Of a stretch of DNA of 20,866 nucleotides, positions 1 to 10,301 are shown in pieces. The notes beneath the pieces were generated by a model. It saw only the letters and a program-made list of their open reading frames with translations. It was not told the origin of the DNA and made no database searches. The first letter of the stretch is position 1. Every line of letters starts with the position of its first letter. This DNA comes from Bryobacteraceae bacterium. GTDB taxonomy: Bacteria > Acidobacteriota > Terriglobia > Bryobacterales > Bryobacteraceae. The stretch is from assembly GCA_030039005.1 (NCBI GenBank), contig JASHQT010000615.1, forward strand, positions 1 to 20,866, given 5' to 3'. The translations under genes and the position numbers were made by a program.

Positions 1-84
1 GCGGCGGATGCAATTTACACTTTCGTCACGGAGTTGCTCGCCGGCCAAGCACCCGCCGCGAATGGCAGAAAGTTCGGAACATGA
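1..84 (+). CDS. hoxY: HoxY-like [NiFe]-hydrogenase small subunit, C-terminal end (partial)
   Basis: An open frame enters at base 1 and stops at TGA 82-84. The 27 visible residues begin AADAIYTFVTELLAG and end with GRKFGT. This resembles the C-terminal helix and tail of the small subunit of bidirectional NAD(P)-linked [NiFe]-hydrogenases (HoxY, the NADH:ubiquinone oxidoreductase 20 kDa-like family), which typically ends with a helix ELLAG followed by a short xKFG-type tail. HoxY would carry the proximal FeS cluster, but the cysteines lie outside the window. The stop overlaps the HoxH start as ATGA, which supports translational coupling of the two hydrogenase subunits. The identification rests on a short tail plus context. 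Confidence 0.8.
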   Translation, partial: AADAIYTFVTELLAGQAPAANGRKFGT

Positions 85-1520
85 GCCGCCGCATCATCAT
101 TCAACCGGTCACGCGCATCGAGGGCCACGCCAAGATTTCGATCCAACTCGATGACGCGGGCCAAGTGCAATCGGCGCGCTTTCATGTCACCGAATTCCGC
201 GGGTTCGAGAAGCTGTGCGAGGGCCGCCCGTTTCAGGAAATGCCGGGATTGATGTCGCGCGTCTGCGGCATCTGCCCGGTCAGTCATGTGCTCGCCAGCT
301 CCAAGGCCGGCGACATGCTGCTAGGCGTGGAAGTTCCGCTGGCGGCCGAAAAGCAACGTCGCCTGGTGAACTACGCGCAGATTTTGCAATCGCACGCGCT
401 CAGCTTCTTTCATCTATCATCGCCCGATTTGCTGCTGGGCATCGATTCGCCGCCTGAAAAGCGCAACATCTTCGGATTACTCGAGCGCGATCCCGATTTT
501 CTGCGACGCGGCATCCGGCTGCGCCAGTTCGGCCAGCGCGTCATCGAATTGGTGGGTGGTAAGAAGGTTCATCCGGGCTGGAGTGGTCCGGGCGGTGTAC
601 ACCGGCGCTTCACCACGGCGCAGCGCGACGAAATTCTGCAATGGATTCCGGAATCGGTCGAATCGGTGTCCATCGCGCTCGACCGCCTGAAGGGACTGCT
701 CGATTCGTTTTCGGCCGAAGTGGAACACATGGGCAATTTCCCGTCTTTGTTCCTGGCAACGGTAAACGCCGACGGCGGTTTGGAATACTATGACGGCACG
801 ATTCGCATCGTCGACGGCGCGGGCAACACCATCGCCGACAGCCTGGACCCCAGGCGCTACTACACGTATCTGGCCGAAGCGAGTGAAGCCGATTCCTTCA
901 TCAAATCGCCGTACTACCAGCCGTTCGGCTATCCGCAAGGGCATTATCGCGTGGGGCCGCTGGCGCGGCTGAATGTCGCCAAATTCGCCGGCACCGCGCG
1001 CGCGGATCGCGAGCTGCGCGAGTTCAAGCAGCGTGGCCGCGATACCGTGTGCCAATCCTTCCACTATCATCTGGCGCGCCTCATCGAAATGCTGCATTGC
1101 GTCGAGCGCATTGAAGAGCTGATGGCGGACCGGGACCTCTACGGCGAAAACATCCAGGCCAAGGCATCGCTCAACCGGCGCGAGGGCATCGGATCGTGCG
1201 AAGCGCCGCGCGGCACGCTGTTCCATCATTATTGGGTGGACGCCAATGGCTTGATGACCCGCGCCAACCTGCTGATCGCCACGGGTCAAAACAAATACGC
1301 CATGAACGCCGCCGTCGATCAAACGGCCAAGCATTTTCTCAAGTTAGGCTCCGGCGGCGCGTCACTTGACGAAGGGTTTCTGAACCGCCTGGAAGCCGCG
1401 ATCCGCTGCTACGATCCGTGCCTTTCCTGTTCCACGCACGCGCTCGGCCAGATGCCGCTCGAAGTGGAGCTGCTCGCGCCTGATGGCGAACTGCTGCAAC
1501 GCCTGTCGCGAGGTGCGTGA
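81..1520 (+). CDS. hoxH: HoxH, large subunit of bidirectional (group 3d-like) [NiFe]-hydrogenase
   Basis: This 479-residue protein is the catalytic subunit that holds the Ni-Fe(CN)2CO site for reversible H2 oxidation, normally coupled to NAD(P) through HoxFU. The N-terminal motif VTRIEGH is present. The L1 motif RVCGICPVSH supplies C62 and C65, and the L2 motif DPCLSCSTH supplies C447 and C450. The 26 residues after H453 match the C-terminal extension that a dedicated endopeptidase removes after nickel insertion. Length and sequence (FHVTEFRGFEK, ALSFFHLS.PD.LLG, SEAPRGTLFHHY) fit HoxH of the soluble hydrogenase of Ralstonia as I know it. The ATG at 81 overlaps the hoxY stop, and the TGA at 1518-1520 overlaps the next start. 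Diaphorase (hoxFU) and hyp genes are not in view, so the exact subgroup is inferred. Confidence 0.95.
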   Translation: MSRRIIIQPVTRIEGHAKISIQLDDAGQVQSARFHVTEFRGFEKLCEGRPFQEMPGLMSRVCGICPVSHVLASSKAGDMLLGVEVPLAAEKQRRLVNYAQILQSHALSFFHLSSPDLLLGIDSPPEKRNIFGLLERDPDFLRRGIRLRQFGQRVIELVGGKKVHPGWSGPGGVHRRFTTAQRDEILQWIPESVESVSIALDRLKGLLDSFSAEVEHMGNFPSLFLATVNADGGLEYYDGTIRIVDGAGNTIADSLDPRRYYTYLAEASEADSFIKSPYYQPFGYPQGHYRVGPLARLNVAKFAGTARADRELREFKQRGRDTVCQSFHYHLARLIEMLHCVERIEELMADRDLYGENIQAKASLNRREGIGSCEAPRGTLFHHYWVDANGLMTRANLLIATGQNKYAMNAAVDQTAKHFLKLGSGGASLDEGFLNRLEAAIRCYDPCLSCSTHALGQMPLEVELLAPDGELLQRLSRGA

Positions 1521-1945
1521 TGCGGCCGTCGCTGGTGATCGCGATCGGCAATCCGCTGCGGCGGGACGACGGCGTCGCGTACCACGTCGCAAGAGCGCTT
1601 CCCGCCCGTCCGGGCCTTCTGAAGCGCAAGGTGGTTCAACTGACGCCCGAGATTGCCGCCGAAATCTCCCCTTATCGCACAGTTGTCTTCGTCGATGCGG
1701 ACGCGGGCGCACACGATTCTCGCGTCGCTCCCGTGGACGAAGTGCCGGCGCCTTCGTCACTGACGCATGTATCCAGTCCCGCCCAGATCGTTGCGTTAGC
1801 CCGCGCCCTCTTTGGGTTTGCGGGTCAAGCCTACGTTTGCCATGTCCCCATCGCGGACCTGTCGGCTGGCGAAGGCTTGAGTTCGCTGGCGCGGCAATTC
1901 GCTAAACGGGCCGCGGGCGAAATCGAACATATAATGGGTGCGTGA
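1520..1945 (+). CDS. hoxW: Hydrogenase maturation endopeptidase (HoxW/HybD family)
   Basis: This 141-residue cytoplasmic protein belongs to the M52 family, which clips the C-terminal peptide of the hydrogenase large subunit after Ni incorporation. The family signature GNPLRRDDG occupies residues 10-18. By analogy with HybD, the nickel-sensing ligands should be D17, D59 (in FVDAD) and H83 (in LTHVSSP). The QLTPE segment near residue 40 is typical of the branch that serves group 3 enzymes. I chose the ATG at 1520, which shares its A with the HoxH stop (TGATG); a GTG one codon earlier at 1517 is also possible. The position directly behind hoxH, whose 26-residue extension it would cleave, strongly supports the role. 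The gene ends in a GTGA overlap with the DsbA-like gene. Confidence 0.92.
   Translation: MRPSLVIAIGNPLRRDDGVAYHVARALPARPGLLKRKVVQLTPEIAAEISPYRTVVFVDADAGAHDSRVAPVDEVPAPSSLTHVSSPAQIVALARALFGFAGQAYVCHVPIADLSAGEGLSSLARQFAKRAAGEIEHIMGA
1930..1935 (+). promoter_or_regulatory. Perfect -10 box (TATAAT) inside the 3' end of hoxW
   Basis: The sequence TATAAT lies 6 bases before the GTG start of the DsbA-like gene at 1942, the distance expected for a leaderless transcript starting at or next to the start codon. No -35 match is visible at 16-18 bases. It may instead be coincidental coding sequence (His-Ile-Met near the HoxW C-terminus). Confidence 0.4.
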
Positions 1946-2832
1946 GAATCGCCTGTTTGCTGCTCTTGGTTGCTTTACTCGCCTCGGCCGCCGGAAACCC
2001 TCCCGGCGCGCTCGATAAAGCCGTCTTTGAAAAGTATCTGCGGCACCTGGAGCTGTTCCGGGGCGAGGTGATGTTCAAGATCGACGATCCGGTCCGCGCC
2101 AAATATCTGCCCGGCTATTACGAAGTCCTGGTGCACCTGAGTTTCAATGATACCGGGAAAGACGAGCTATTTTACATTTCCGCCGACGGCCAGACCATCA
2201 TTCGCGGCGACGTTTTCAACCTGCATAAGTCCCCGTTTCAATCCAACCTGGACAAGCTCACTTTGAAGGATCAGCCGAGCTTCGGCCCGGCCGAAGCGCC
2301 CGTGACCATCGTCGAATTCGGCGATTTCGAGTGCCCGGATTGCAAGGCGGAAGCGCCGATTTTGAGGCAGAACGTGGCGGAGGCTTTCGACAGCAAAGTG
2401 CGAGTGGTGTTCAAGAATTATCCGCTGCAGTCCATCCATCCCTGGGCGCTCGCCGCTGCCATCGACGGCCGCTGCGTTTACAGGCAAAGCAACGACGCGT
2501 TCTGGAAATTCTACGACTGGATTTACGAAACCCAGGACGAAATCATGCCGGACAATCTCAACATGACAGTGCTGGATTGGGCGGGCAAGAACGGCGTGGA
2601 TACGCTCCAGCTCGGCCAGTGCCTGGACACCAAGGCTACCGAGCCGGAGGTGAAACAGAGCATCGCCGAAGCGCTCGAACTGGGCGCGCCGGGGACGCCG
2701 ACGTTGTTCATCAACGGCCGCAGGATCGGCGGGCTCGCGTGGCCGGATCTGCAGTTGGTGATCAACAAAGAGCTGGAGTACGTAACCGCGAATCCGACGG
2801 CATCGGCGAATACCAAGTCACCGGGTAGATGA
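1942..2832 (+). CDS. Secreted DsbA/thioredoxin-fold disulfide oxidoreductase
   Basis: The protein has 296 residues. The start is GTG, overlapping the hoxW stop as GTGA. Residues 1-17 form a hydrophobic signal peptide ending in an Ala-rich cleavage site. Residues 25-110 form an N-terminal domain with a beta-rich segment (YYEVLVHLSF, ELFYISADGQT). A DsbA-like thioredoxin fold occupies about 112-280, with the redox motif C131-P-D-C134 after VTIVEFGDFE and the cis-proline loop GTPT at 251-254. Such proteins make, break or isomerise disulfides, or reduce partners, in the cell envelope; the CPDC dipeptide does not settle the direction. The N-terminal domain before the thioredoxin fold is a layout I associate with acidobacterial thioredoxin-domain proteins. 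Linkage to hydrogenase maturation is unusual and may be only positional. The 3' end overlaps the convergent peptidase gene by 15 bases. Confidence 0.85.
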   Translation: MRIACLLLLVALLASAAGNPPGALDKAVFEKYLRHLELFRGEVMFKIDDPVRAKYLPGYYEVLVHLSFNDTGKDELFYISADGQTIIRGDVFNLHKSPFQSNLDKLTLKDQPSFGPAEAPVTIVEFGDFECPDCKAEAPILRQNVAEAFDSKVRVVFKNYPLQSIHPWALAAAIDGRCVYRQSNDAFWKFYDWIYETQDEIMPDNLNMTVLDWAGKNGVDTLQLGQCLDTKATEPEVKQSIAEALELGAPGTPTLFINGRRIGGLAWPDLQLVINKELEYVTANPTASANTKSPGR

Positions 2833-4215
2833 CGTGAACGAACGCAGCGGCGTCGGCATATCGGCGAGCACATACGCCATCACCGCCATGGCCGCAATAT
2901 TGGCGCGCAGTTCCTGGAGGTTCACTTTGTCCGTGGTGTCGGCCTCGGAGTGATGCCAGTCGAAGTAGTGCGTGCCCACCGTGCGTAGCGCGAGGCCCGG
3001 AACGCCCTCGGCCATGATGGGTGCGATGTCGGCGCCGCCTCCGCCGGGTTGGATCGAGCCGGCGTCGATGCGGTCCAGCAGCGCACCGATCTCATGCAGC
3101 CGGTCCAGCATTCCTTCCAGGTCGCCGCTCGCGCTGACGCCGAAGCCCACCGGCTTTTCGGCGCCGCCGTCCATTTCAATGGCAGCCACATGATTTCGCA
3201 CCGTATTGCCCGCCCAGGCGCGATAAGCGTCGCCGCCCGCGCCGCCGTTCTCCTCGTTGGTCCAGAAGACCACGCGCAGCGTACGCCGCGGCGCCAGGCC
3301 CAGCGCGTGGATGATGTGCGCGGCCTCGAGCGCGGTGATGCAGCCTGAACCGTCATCTTGCGCGCCCGCGCCGACGTCCCAGGAGTCCAGGTGGCCGCCG
3401 ATCACGACGATCTCGTCCGGACGCTCGCGTCCGCGAATTTCGCCGATCACATTGGCCGAATCGGCATCGGGCAGCATATGCGCCTCCATATCCAGGTGCA
3501 CCGTCACACGGTTTCCAGCGTCGACCAGGCGTTGGATCAGCAGCGCGTCTTCAATGGTGACGGCCGCGGCCGGAATCATGGGAAAAGCGTCGGCGTATTC
3601 GAGCGATCCCGTGTGCGGCGATTGAATGCTGACCGGAGTGATGGACCGCACCAGCGCCGCCACTGCGCCCAGCCGCGCCGCCCGCGACGGACCCGCGGTT
3701 CGATACACCACCGTGCGGCTGTAGCTTTCGAATGGAACATTGAATAGCACGATCTTGCCTTCAATGCCGGCGCGGCCGCGCTTGTCGAGGTCTTCGAAGC
3801 TCGAAACCGGAACTACTTCGGCGGTGATGCCTTTCTTCGGCGTCGCGATGCTGCCGCCCAGGCCCAGGATGTGGAGCGGGCGCGGCGCCGGCTCCACAAT
3901 CGCGGCTTCTTCATTGCCGCGCACCCAATGCGGCACTTTCACGCGCGGTGTCGAGATGCCGGTGAGGCCGTCGGCCTTCATCTGCGCGGCGGCCCAGGCG
4001 ACGGCCCGGTCGAGCGCGGGCGAGCCGCTCAGCCGGTGGCCGATGCGGTCGCACAGATAGGAGAGCTTCTGCATGCCGCCCTGGTCGGCTAGCGCGGCGT
4101 CGATCAGCTTAGCGGCCGTGGCGCGATACTGATCTGTGAGGTCGCGCGAGTTTTGCGCGAAGAGCGTAATAGCGAGAATTGAGCCGCAGGCGATCGCCCG
4201 AACCGGCCCGTTCAT
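2818..4215 (-). CDS. Secreted M28-family zinc metallopeptidase (aminopeptidase/carboxypeptidase Q-like)
   Basis: This 465-residue exopeptidase carries an N-terminal signal peptide (about residues 1-20, GSILAITLFAQ). The M28 di-zinc site can be read in order: H275 and D277 in GGHLDSWD, bridging D287 in AQDDGSG, general base E321 and ligand E322 in TNEENGG, D349 in EMDGG, and H422 in DWHHSEADT. Residues about 120-245 form a PA-like insert (GKIVLFNVPF, GAVAALVRS, IPAAAVTIEDA), as in the carboxypeptidase Q/PSMA-like branch. All metal ligands are present, so the enzyme should be active, presumably scavenging peptides outside the cytoplasm. Its ATG overlaps the stop of the upstream small gene (ATGA), so the two are probably translated together. 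Substrate preference cannot be read from the sequence. Confidence 0.92.
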   Translation of the reverse strand: MNGPVRAIACGSILAITLFAQNSRDLTDQYRATAAKLIDAALADQGGMQKLSYLCDRIGHRLSGSPALDRAVAWAAAQMKADGLTGISTPRVKVPHWVRGNEEAAIVEPAPRPLHILGLGGSIATPKKGITAEVVPVSSFEDLDKRGRAGIEGKIVLFNVPFESYSRTVVYRTAGPSRAARLGAVAALVRSITPVSIQSPHTGSLEYADAFPMIPAAAVTIEDALLIQRLVDAGNRVTVHLDMEAHMLPDADSANVIGEIRGRERPDEIVVIGGHLDSWDVGAGAQDDGSGCITALEAAHIIHALGLAPRRTLRVVFWTNEENGGAGGDAYRAWAGNTVRNHVAAIEMDGGAEKPVGFGVSASGDLEGMLDRLHEIGALLDRIDAGSIQPGGGGADIAPIMAEGVPGLALRTVGTHYFDWHHSEADTTDKVNLQELRANIAAMAVMAYVLADMPTPLRSFTSSTR

Positions 4216-4496
4216 CGTGCATTTTCTCCCGGCGTGTTTTCCAACACCTCAGACCGGAACCCATGCTCCTGCATGATCCGCCGGGCTTCCTCGGCCGATT
4301 CCGGCAGGACGTAAAAGAATGCACCCACGCGTTCGCTGCGGAAGATCACGCCGCCCGAGTACTTGTCGGTTTCCACCGCGTAGTCCACGCCCGATTGGGT
4401 GAGCGCCGTTTCCAGCCGCAGCGCCTCCTTCAGCTTTTTCGCGATGTAGATCAAATCCATCTCGCGGTCTTCAAAGAAAGCAGGTTCGCGGCGCAT
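4212..4496 (-). CDS. Small DUF2007-like protein of unknown function
   Basis: This 94-residue cytoplasmic protein shows the layout of DUF2007-type putative signal-transducing domains: a helix (KKLKEALRLETALTQSGVDY), a central beta segment (GGVIFRSERVGAFFYVLPES) and a final helix (AEEARRIMQEHGF). That assignment is by pattern only and is tentative. I kept the ATG at 4496 because AGAAGG lies about 5 bases upstream; an ATG at 4460 (MDLIYIAKK) is an alternative that removes a charged 12-residue lead. The gene is followed by the M28 peptidase with a 4-base ATGA overlap, and the TIGR03435 gene ends 63 bases upstream on the same strand, so the three may form one transcript. No function can be given. 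Confidence 0.75.
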   Translation of the reverse strand: MRREPAFFEDREMDLIYIAKKLKEALRLETALTQSGVDYAVETDKYSGGVIFRSERVGAFFYVLPESAEEARRIMQEHGFRSEVLENTPGENAR

Positions 4497-4559
4497 GCTG
4501 CCTTCTTACTTTACCGCCTGCCACTGTCCGGACGCGCGGGAGGGTGCCGTGGTGCTGAA

Positions 4560-5360
4560 TCAATTCTCCGAAGGAAATCGATCGATGCCATCAATCACTA
4601 CGACCTTGAAAGGAAGCTTTCTGGCCACAAGCTGGAGTCCGAGCTGCTCTCGAAGCGCCGTCGTGAGATCGGGAGCCTCCGGCCCAACGTCGGCTCCTCC
4701 AACCTCACTCGACAATTCCGTGGAGAATTCCAGCGTGAAATCGTATACGCCTGGCAGTCCGGTCACGTCGACGACCGGGCGAGGAGGGTCCGTTCTCAGC
4801 ATCTTGACGAGCCTCGAAACCGGCTGCCGTTGAGCGCGGATTCGGGTCACCTCGTAGAAGCCGCTGCCAGAATTCAGAGCAATTATTCCCGGCTTTCCAG
4901 GCGGAAGGTTAGGGAAACCCTCCGTCGATGTCCGTTTCGCCGCGGCCGTGTTGCCGAGTTTCGCTCCCCCTTTGGCAACCATCAGGGCGAAGGCGTCGAA
5001 TCGCTTCGTTTCCAAATGCGCACGCAGATGGAACCGGTCGTTTAGAAAATTTCGCAACATCGTTCGAAACTGGTCTTTTGTTGCGGCGGCTGGAACGTTG
5101 GCGGCCAAGTCGAAATCGTCACGATCGAGCGTGAGCTGGGAAGAGATCTGAAAGATGTCGACGTCATAACCGACGGCGATAAAGTCCATCAGGTTGGCTT
5201 TGCCGAAAACGTAGCGTTCCGGATCCCGGCTCCCCGGTCCGCCGTTGCTTCCCCGAACGCTCTTCGGCCCCGAGAGCCGGATGGAGGCGACGTCGAAAGT
5301 CTGAGCGCTTGCCGAAATGCTTGCCGCGAGCAGAATCAAACGCCAAATGCGGGGGTGCAT
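4560..5360 (-). CDS. TIGR03435-family acidobacterial secreted protein
   Basis: This 266-residue protein belongs to the TIGR03435 family, which is strongly expanded in Solibacter and relatives and has no established function. The signal peptide (LILLAASISASAQ) is followed at once by the family start TFDVASIRLSG. Other family marks are LMDFIAVGYDV, MLRNFLNDRFHLRAH, DVTGLPGVYDFTLEFS at about 195-215 and the C-terminal REQLGLQLVARKLPFKVVVIDGIDRFPSEN-type end. I start at ATG 5360 because the signal peptide follows directly; the frame stays open upstream to 5651, but that stretch overlaps the divergent kinase and lacks secretion features. A perfect TATAAT sits 7 bases before this ATG. Members are often encoded beside sensors or sigma factors, and here the neighbour is a divergent hybrid kinase. 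Confidence 0.88.
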   Translation of the reverse strand: MHPRIWRLILLAASISASAQTFDVASIRLSGPKSVRGSNGGPGSRDPERYVFGKANLMDFIAVGYDVDIFQISSQLTLDRDDFDLAANVPAAATKDQFRTMLRNFLNDRFHLRAHLETKRFDAFALMVAKGGAKLGNTAAAKRTSTEGFPNLPPGKPGIIALNSGSGFYEVTRIRAQRQPVSRLVKMLRTDPPRPVVDVTGLPGVYDFTLEFSTELSSEVGGADVGPEAPDLTTALREQLGLQLVARKLPFKVVVIDGIDRFPSEN

Positions 5361-5367
5361 CGCCCGG

Positions 5368-5373
5368 ATTATA
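5368..5373 (-). promoter_or_regulatory. Perfect -10 box (TATAAT), predicted leaderless promoter of the TIGR03435 gene
   Basis: On the minus strand TATAAT is followed by 7 bases and then ATG at 5360, so transcription would begin at or one base before the start codon. No TTGACA-like -35 element is visible at 16-18 bases, and there is no room for a ribosome binding site. Confidence 0.5.
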
Positions 5374-5384
5374 CCGAAGCTCTT

Positions 5385-5448
5385 GGCGGTTCCCGGTGGC
5401 AGGGCGGGAATGGGAATCCCCGCTATCATCACTTTGCGGAGAACCGCC
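5385..5448. repeat. Spaced inverted repeat in the divergent intergenic region (candidate operator)
   Basis: GGCGGTTC at 5385-5392 is an exact reverse complement of GAACCGCC at 5441-5448, with 48 bases between. A shorter inverted pair, GCGGG (5404-5408) and CCCGC (5419-5423), is nested inside. The repeat fills the gap between the divergent TIGR03435 gene and the hybrid kinase, so it could be a two-site operator acting on both promoters. Binding protein unknown. Confidence 0.35.
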
Positions 5449-5462
5449 GATAAATAAGGATA

Positions 5463-8699
<3,237 letters not shown>

Positions 8700-9008
8700 G
8701 GTGGCCGAAAACGGCGCCGAAGCCGTGGAGATGGTCAAGCGCGGCCGTTACGATCTGGTATTCATGGACGTGCAAATGCCGGTGATGGACGGGTTCCAGG
8801 CCACGCGCGAGATCCGCGGCGCGGGCGCGGATTGGTCCGCCGTCCCTATCGTCGCCGTTACCGCCAACGCGTTCCAGAGCGAGCGGGAAAAATGCATTTC
8901 CTTGGGCATGGACGGTTATCTAACGAAACCCGTGGATAAGGATCGCTTGCAGGAAGCACTGCGCCGGTGGGTCCGGGGCGCCAACGGCGGGGATGACAGC
9001 TCGGCGAG

Positions 9009-10301
9009 CTAGCCTTCCACTTCCCACTGGAACCGCGCCAGCGCGAGCGCGCCGAAGGCCACGGCGAAGCCCAGCAGCACGGCCATCGGAGCCCAAGCGG
9101 CGTTGAGCCCCAGCCCGCGCCACGTCATGGCTTCGAAGCCGTCCATGGCCCAGCGGGTGGGCGTCACGAACGTGAGGTTTTGCAGCCACTGCGGAAACAG
9201 GAACATCGGAATCCACGCGCCGCCCAGCATCACCACGATCAGCGTGGCAAAGATCGCCAGTCCACGCGTGGCTTCGGGCGTTTTGCCGAGCGTGGCGATC
9301 AGCATACCGAAACCGGCGGTCATCAGCGCGAACGTGGCGCTGATGCCCAAGAATCCCGCCAGGCTGCCCTCCACCCGGACGCCGAAGACCAGCCCGGCAA
9401 ACAGGAAATTCACCAGGACGACGAAGAAGCCCAAAATCGCGGCACTTATGGCGCGGCTTCCGAGCAGAATCCCGCGCGAGAGCGGCGCCGCCCGGAAGCG
9501 CTTCCACAGCCCGCGCTGGCGCTGCTGGAGCAATCCCACGCCGACGTCGATGCCCAGGAACAGAACGAACTGCACCACCATGCCGGCGAAGGCGTGAGCG
9601 TAACCGTTGTAGCGGACGTTCCGGCGCGCGGTGATGGCCTCCTCCTGGGTGGTGAAGGGCATGGTGAGGCCGCGCGACAAGCCGCCGGGGGCGATCCGGT
9701 CCGCCTGCGCGTTCCAGCGGTCCACGCTGCGCAACAGATCCTCGAGCGGCTTCTTGTCCTGGTCGGGCAGCGGGCTATCCTCGATGCGAGCGAGCGACTC
9801 TTGCGCCATTTGACGGCCCATCGAGCCGGTGAACATTTCCTTGCTCACCGCTTGCATGACATCCCCGGTCAGGATTCCGGTGACCATGGCGCGCTCAGCG
9901 GTATGGGACGGATCGTAGAGCACGGCGATCCGCGGCTTCTGGTCCGGACCGAAGAACGCGCGCCCGGCATCGTGGCCGAAATTCGGCGGAATGATCACCG
10001 CTACCGTGGCTTTTCCTTTTCGGACAGCGGCGCGGGCATCGTCCGGGCTCGAAGGCTTCGCGTCCAGAGCTTTCTCATCCCTAAGGCGCTGCACGATCTC
10101 GCGCGAGATGGCACTGCCATCCTGATCCACGGTCAGGACCGGAATTTTGCTGTTGTTTTGCTGGTCGCCCGCGCCGCCCAGGACATATCCGAAGAATGAG
10201 CCGATCGCGATCGGCAGGGCGAAGCTCATCAGCAGGGCGCGCCGGTCCACGAAGAATAATAGGATGTCTTTGCGCACCAGGGCGCGAAACGCGGTGATCA
10301 T
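9009..10301 (-). CDS. ABC-2 type transporter permease
   Basis: This 430-residue membrane protein has ABC-2 topology: one N-terminal TM segment (ALLMSFALPIAIGSFFGYVL), a large extracytoplasmic domain (about residues 45-230, VPVLTVDQDGSAI-type opening, IPPNFG), and a C-terminal block of five TM helices from about residue 235 (AGMVVQFVLFLGIDVGV, AILGFFVVLVNFLFAGLVFG, ISATFALMTAGFGMLIATLG, IFATLIVVMLGGAWIPMFLF, and a last helix before FQWEVEG). This is the YhgE/YbhS-like layout used for export of drugs, lipids or other hydrophobic compounds. The ATG at 10301 overlaps the ATPase stop (ATGA), confirming the pair. The frame runs open to 10652, but that part lies inside the ATPase gene. It ends in the same CTAG as the convergent kinase. 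The substrate is unknown. Confidence 0.92.
   Translation of the reverse strand: MITAFRALVRKDILLFFVDRRALLMSFALPIAIGSFFGYVLGGAGDQQNNSKIPVLTVDQDGSAISREIVQRLRDEKALDAKPSSPDDARAAVRKGKATVAVIIPPNFGHDAGRAFFGPDQKPRIAVLYDPSHTAERAMVTGILTGDVMQAVSKEMFTGSMGRQMAQESLARIEDSPLPDQDKKPLEDLLRSVDRWNAQADRIAPGGLSRGLTMPFTTQEEAITARRNVRYNGYAHAFAGMVVQFVLFLGIDVGVGLLQQRQRGLWKRFRAAPLSRGILLGSRAISAAILGFFVVLVNFLFAGLVFGVRVEGSLAGFLGISATFALMTAGFGMLIATLGKTPEATRGLAIFATLIVVMLGGAWIPMFLFPQWLQNLTFVTPTRWAMDGFEAMTWRGLGLNAAWAPMAVLLGFAVAFGALALARFQWEVEG

Noticed and set aside
477..1334. 285-codon minus-strand frame opposite hoxH
   Set aside because: Antisense shadow of a certain hydrogenase gene; no domain or start signal.
4179..5045. 288-codon plus-strand frame across the small DUF2007-like and TIGR03435 genes
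   Set aside because: It spans parts of three minus-strand genes and has the Arg-rich composition of a shadow frame.
9180..10199. 339-codon plus-strand frame opposite the ABC permease
   Set aside because: Antisense to a permease with clear TM helices; the composition is hydrophilic noise.
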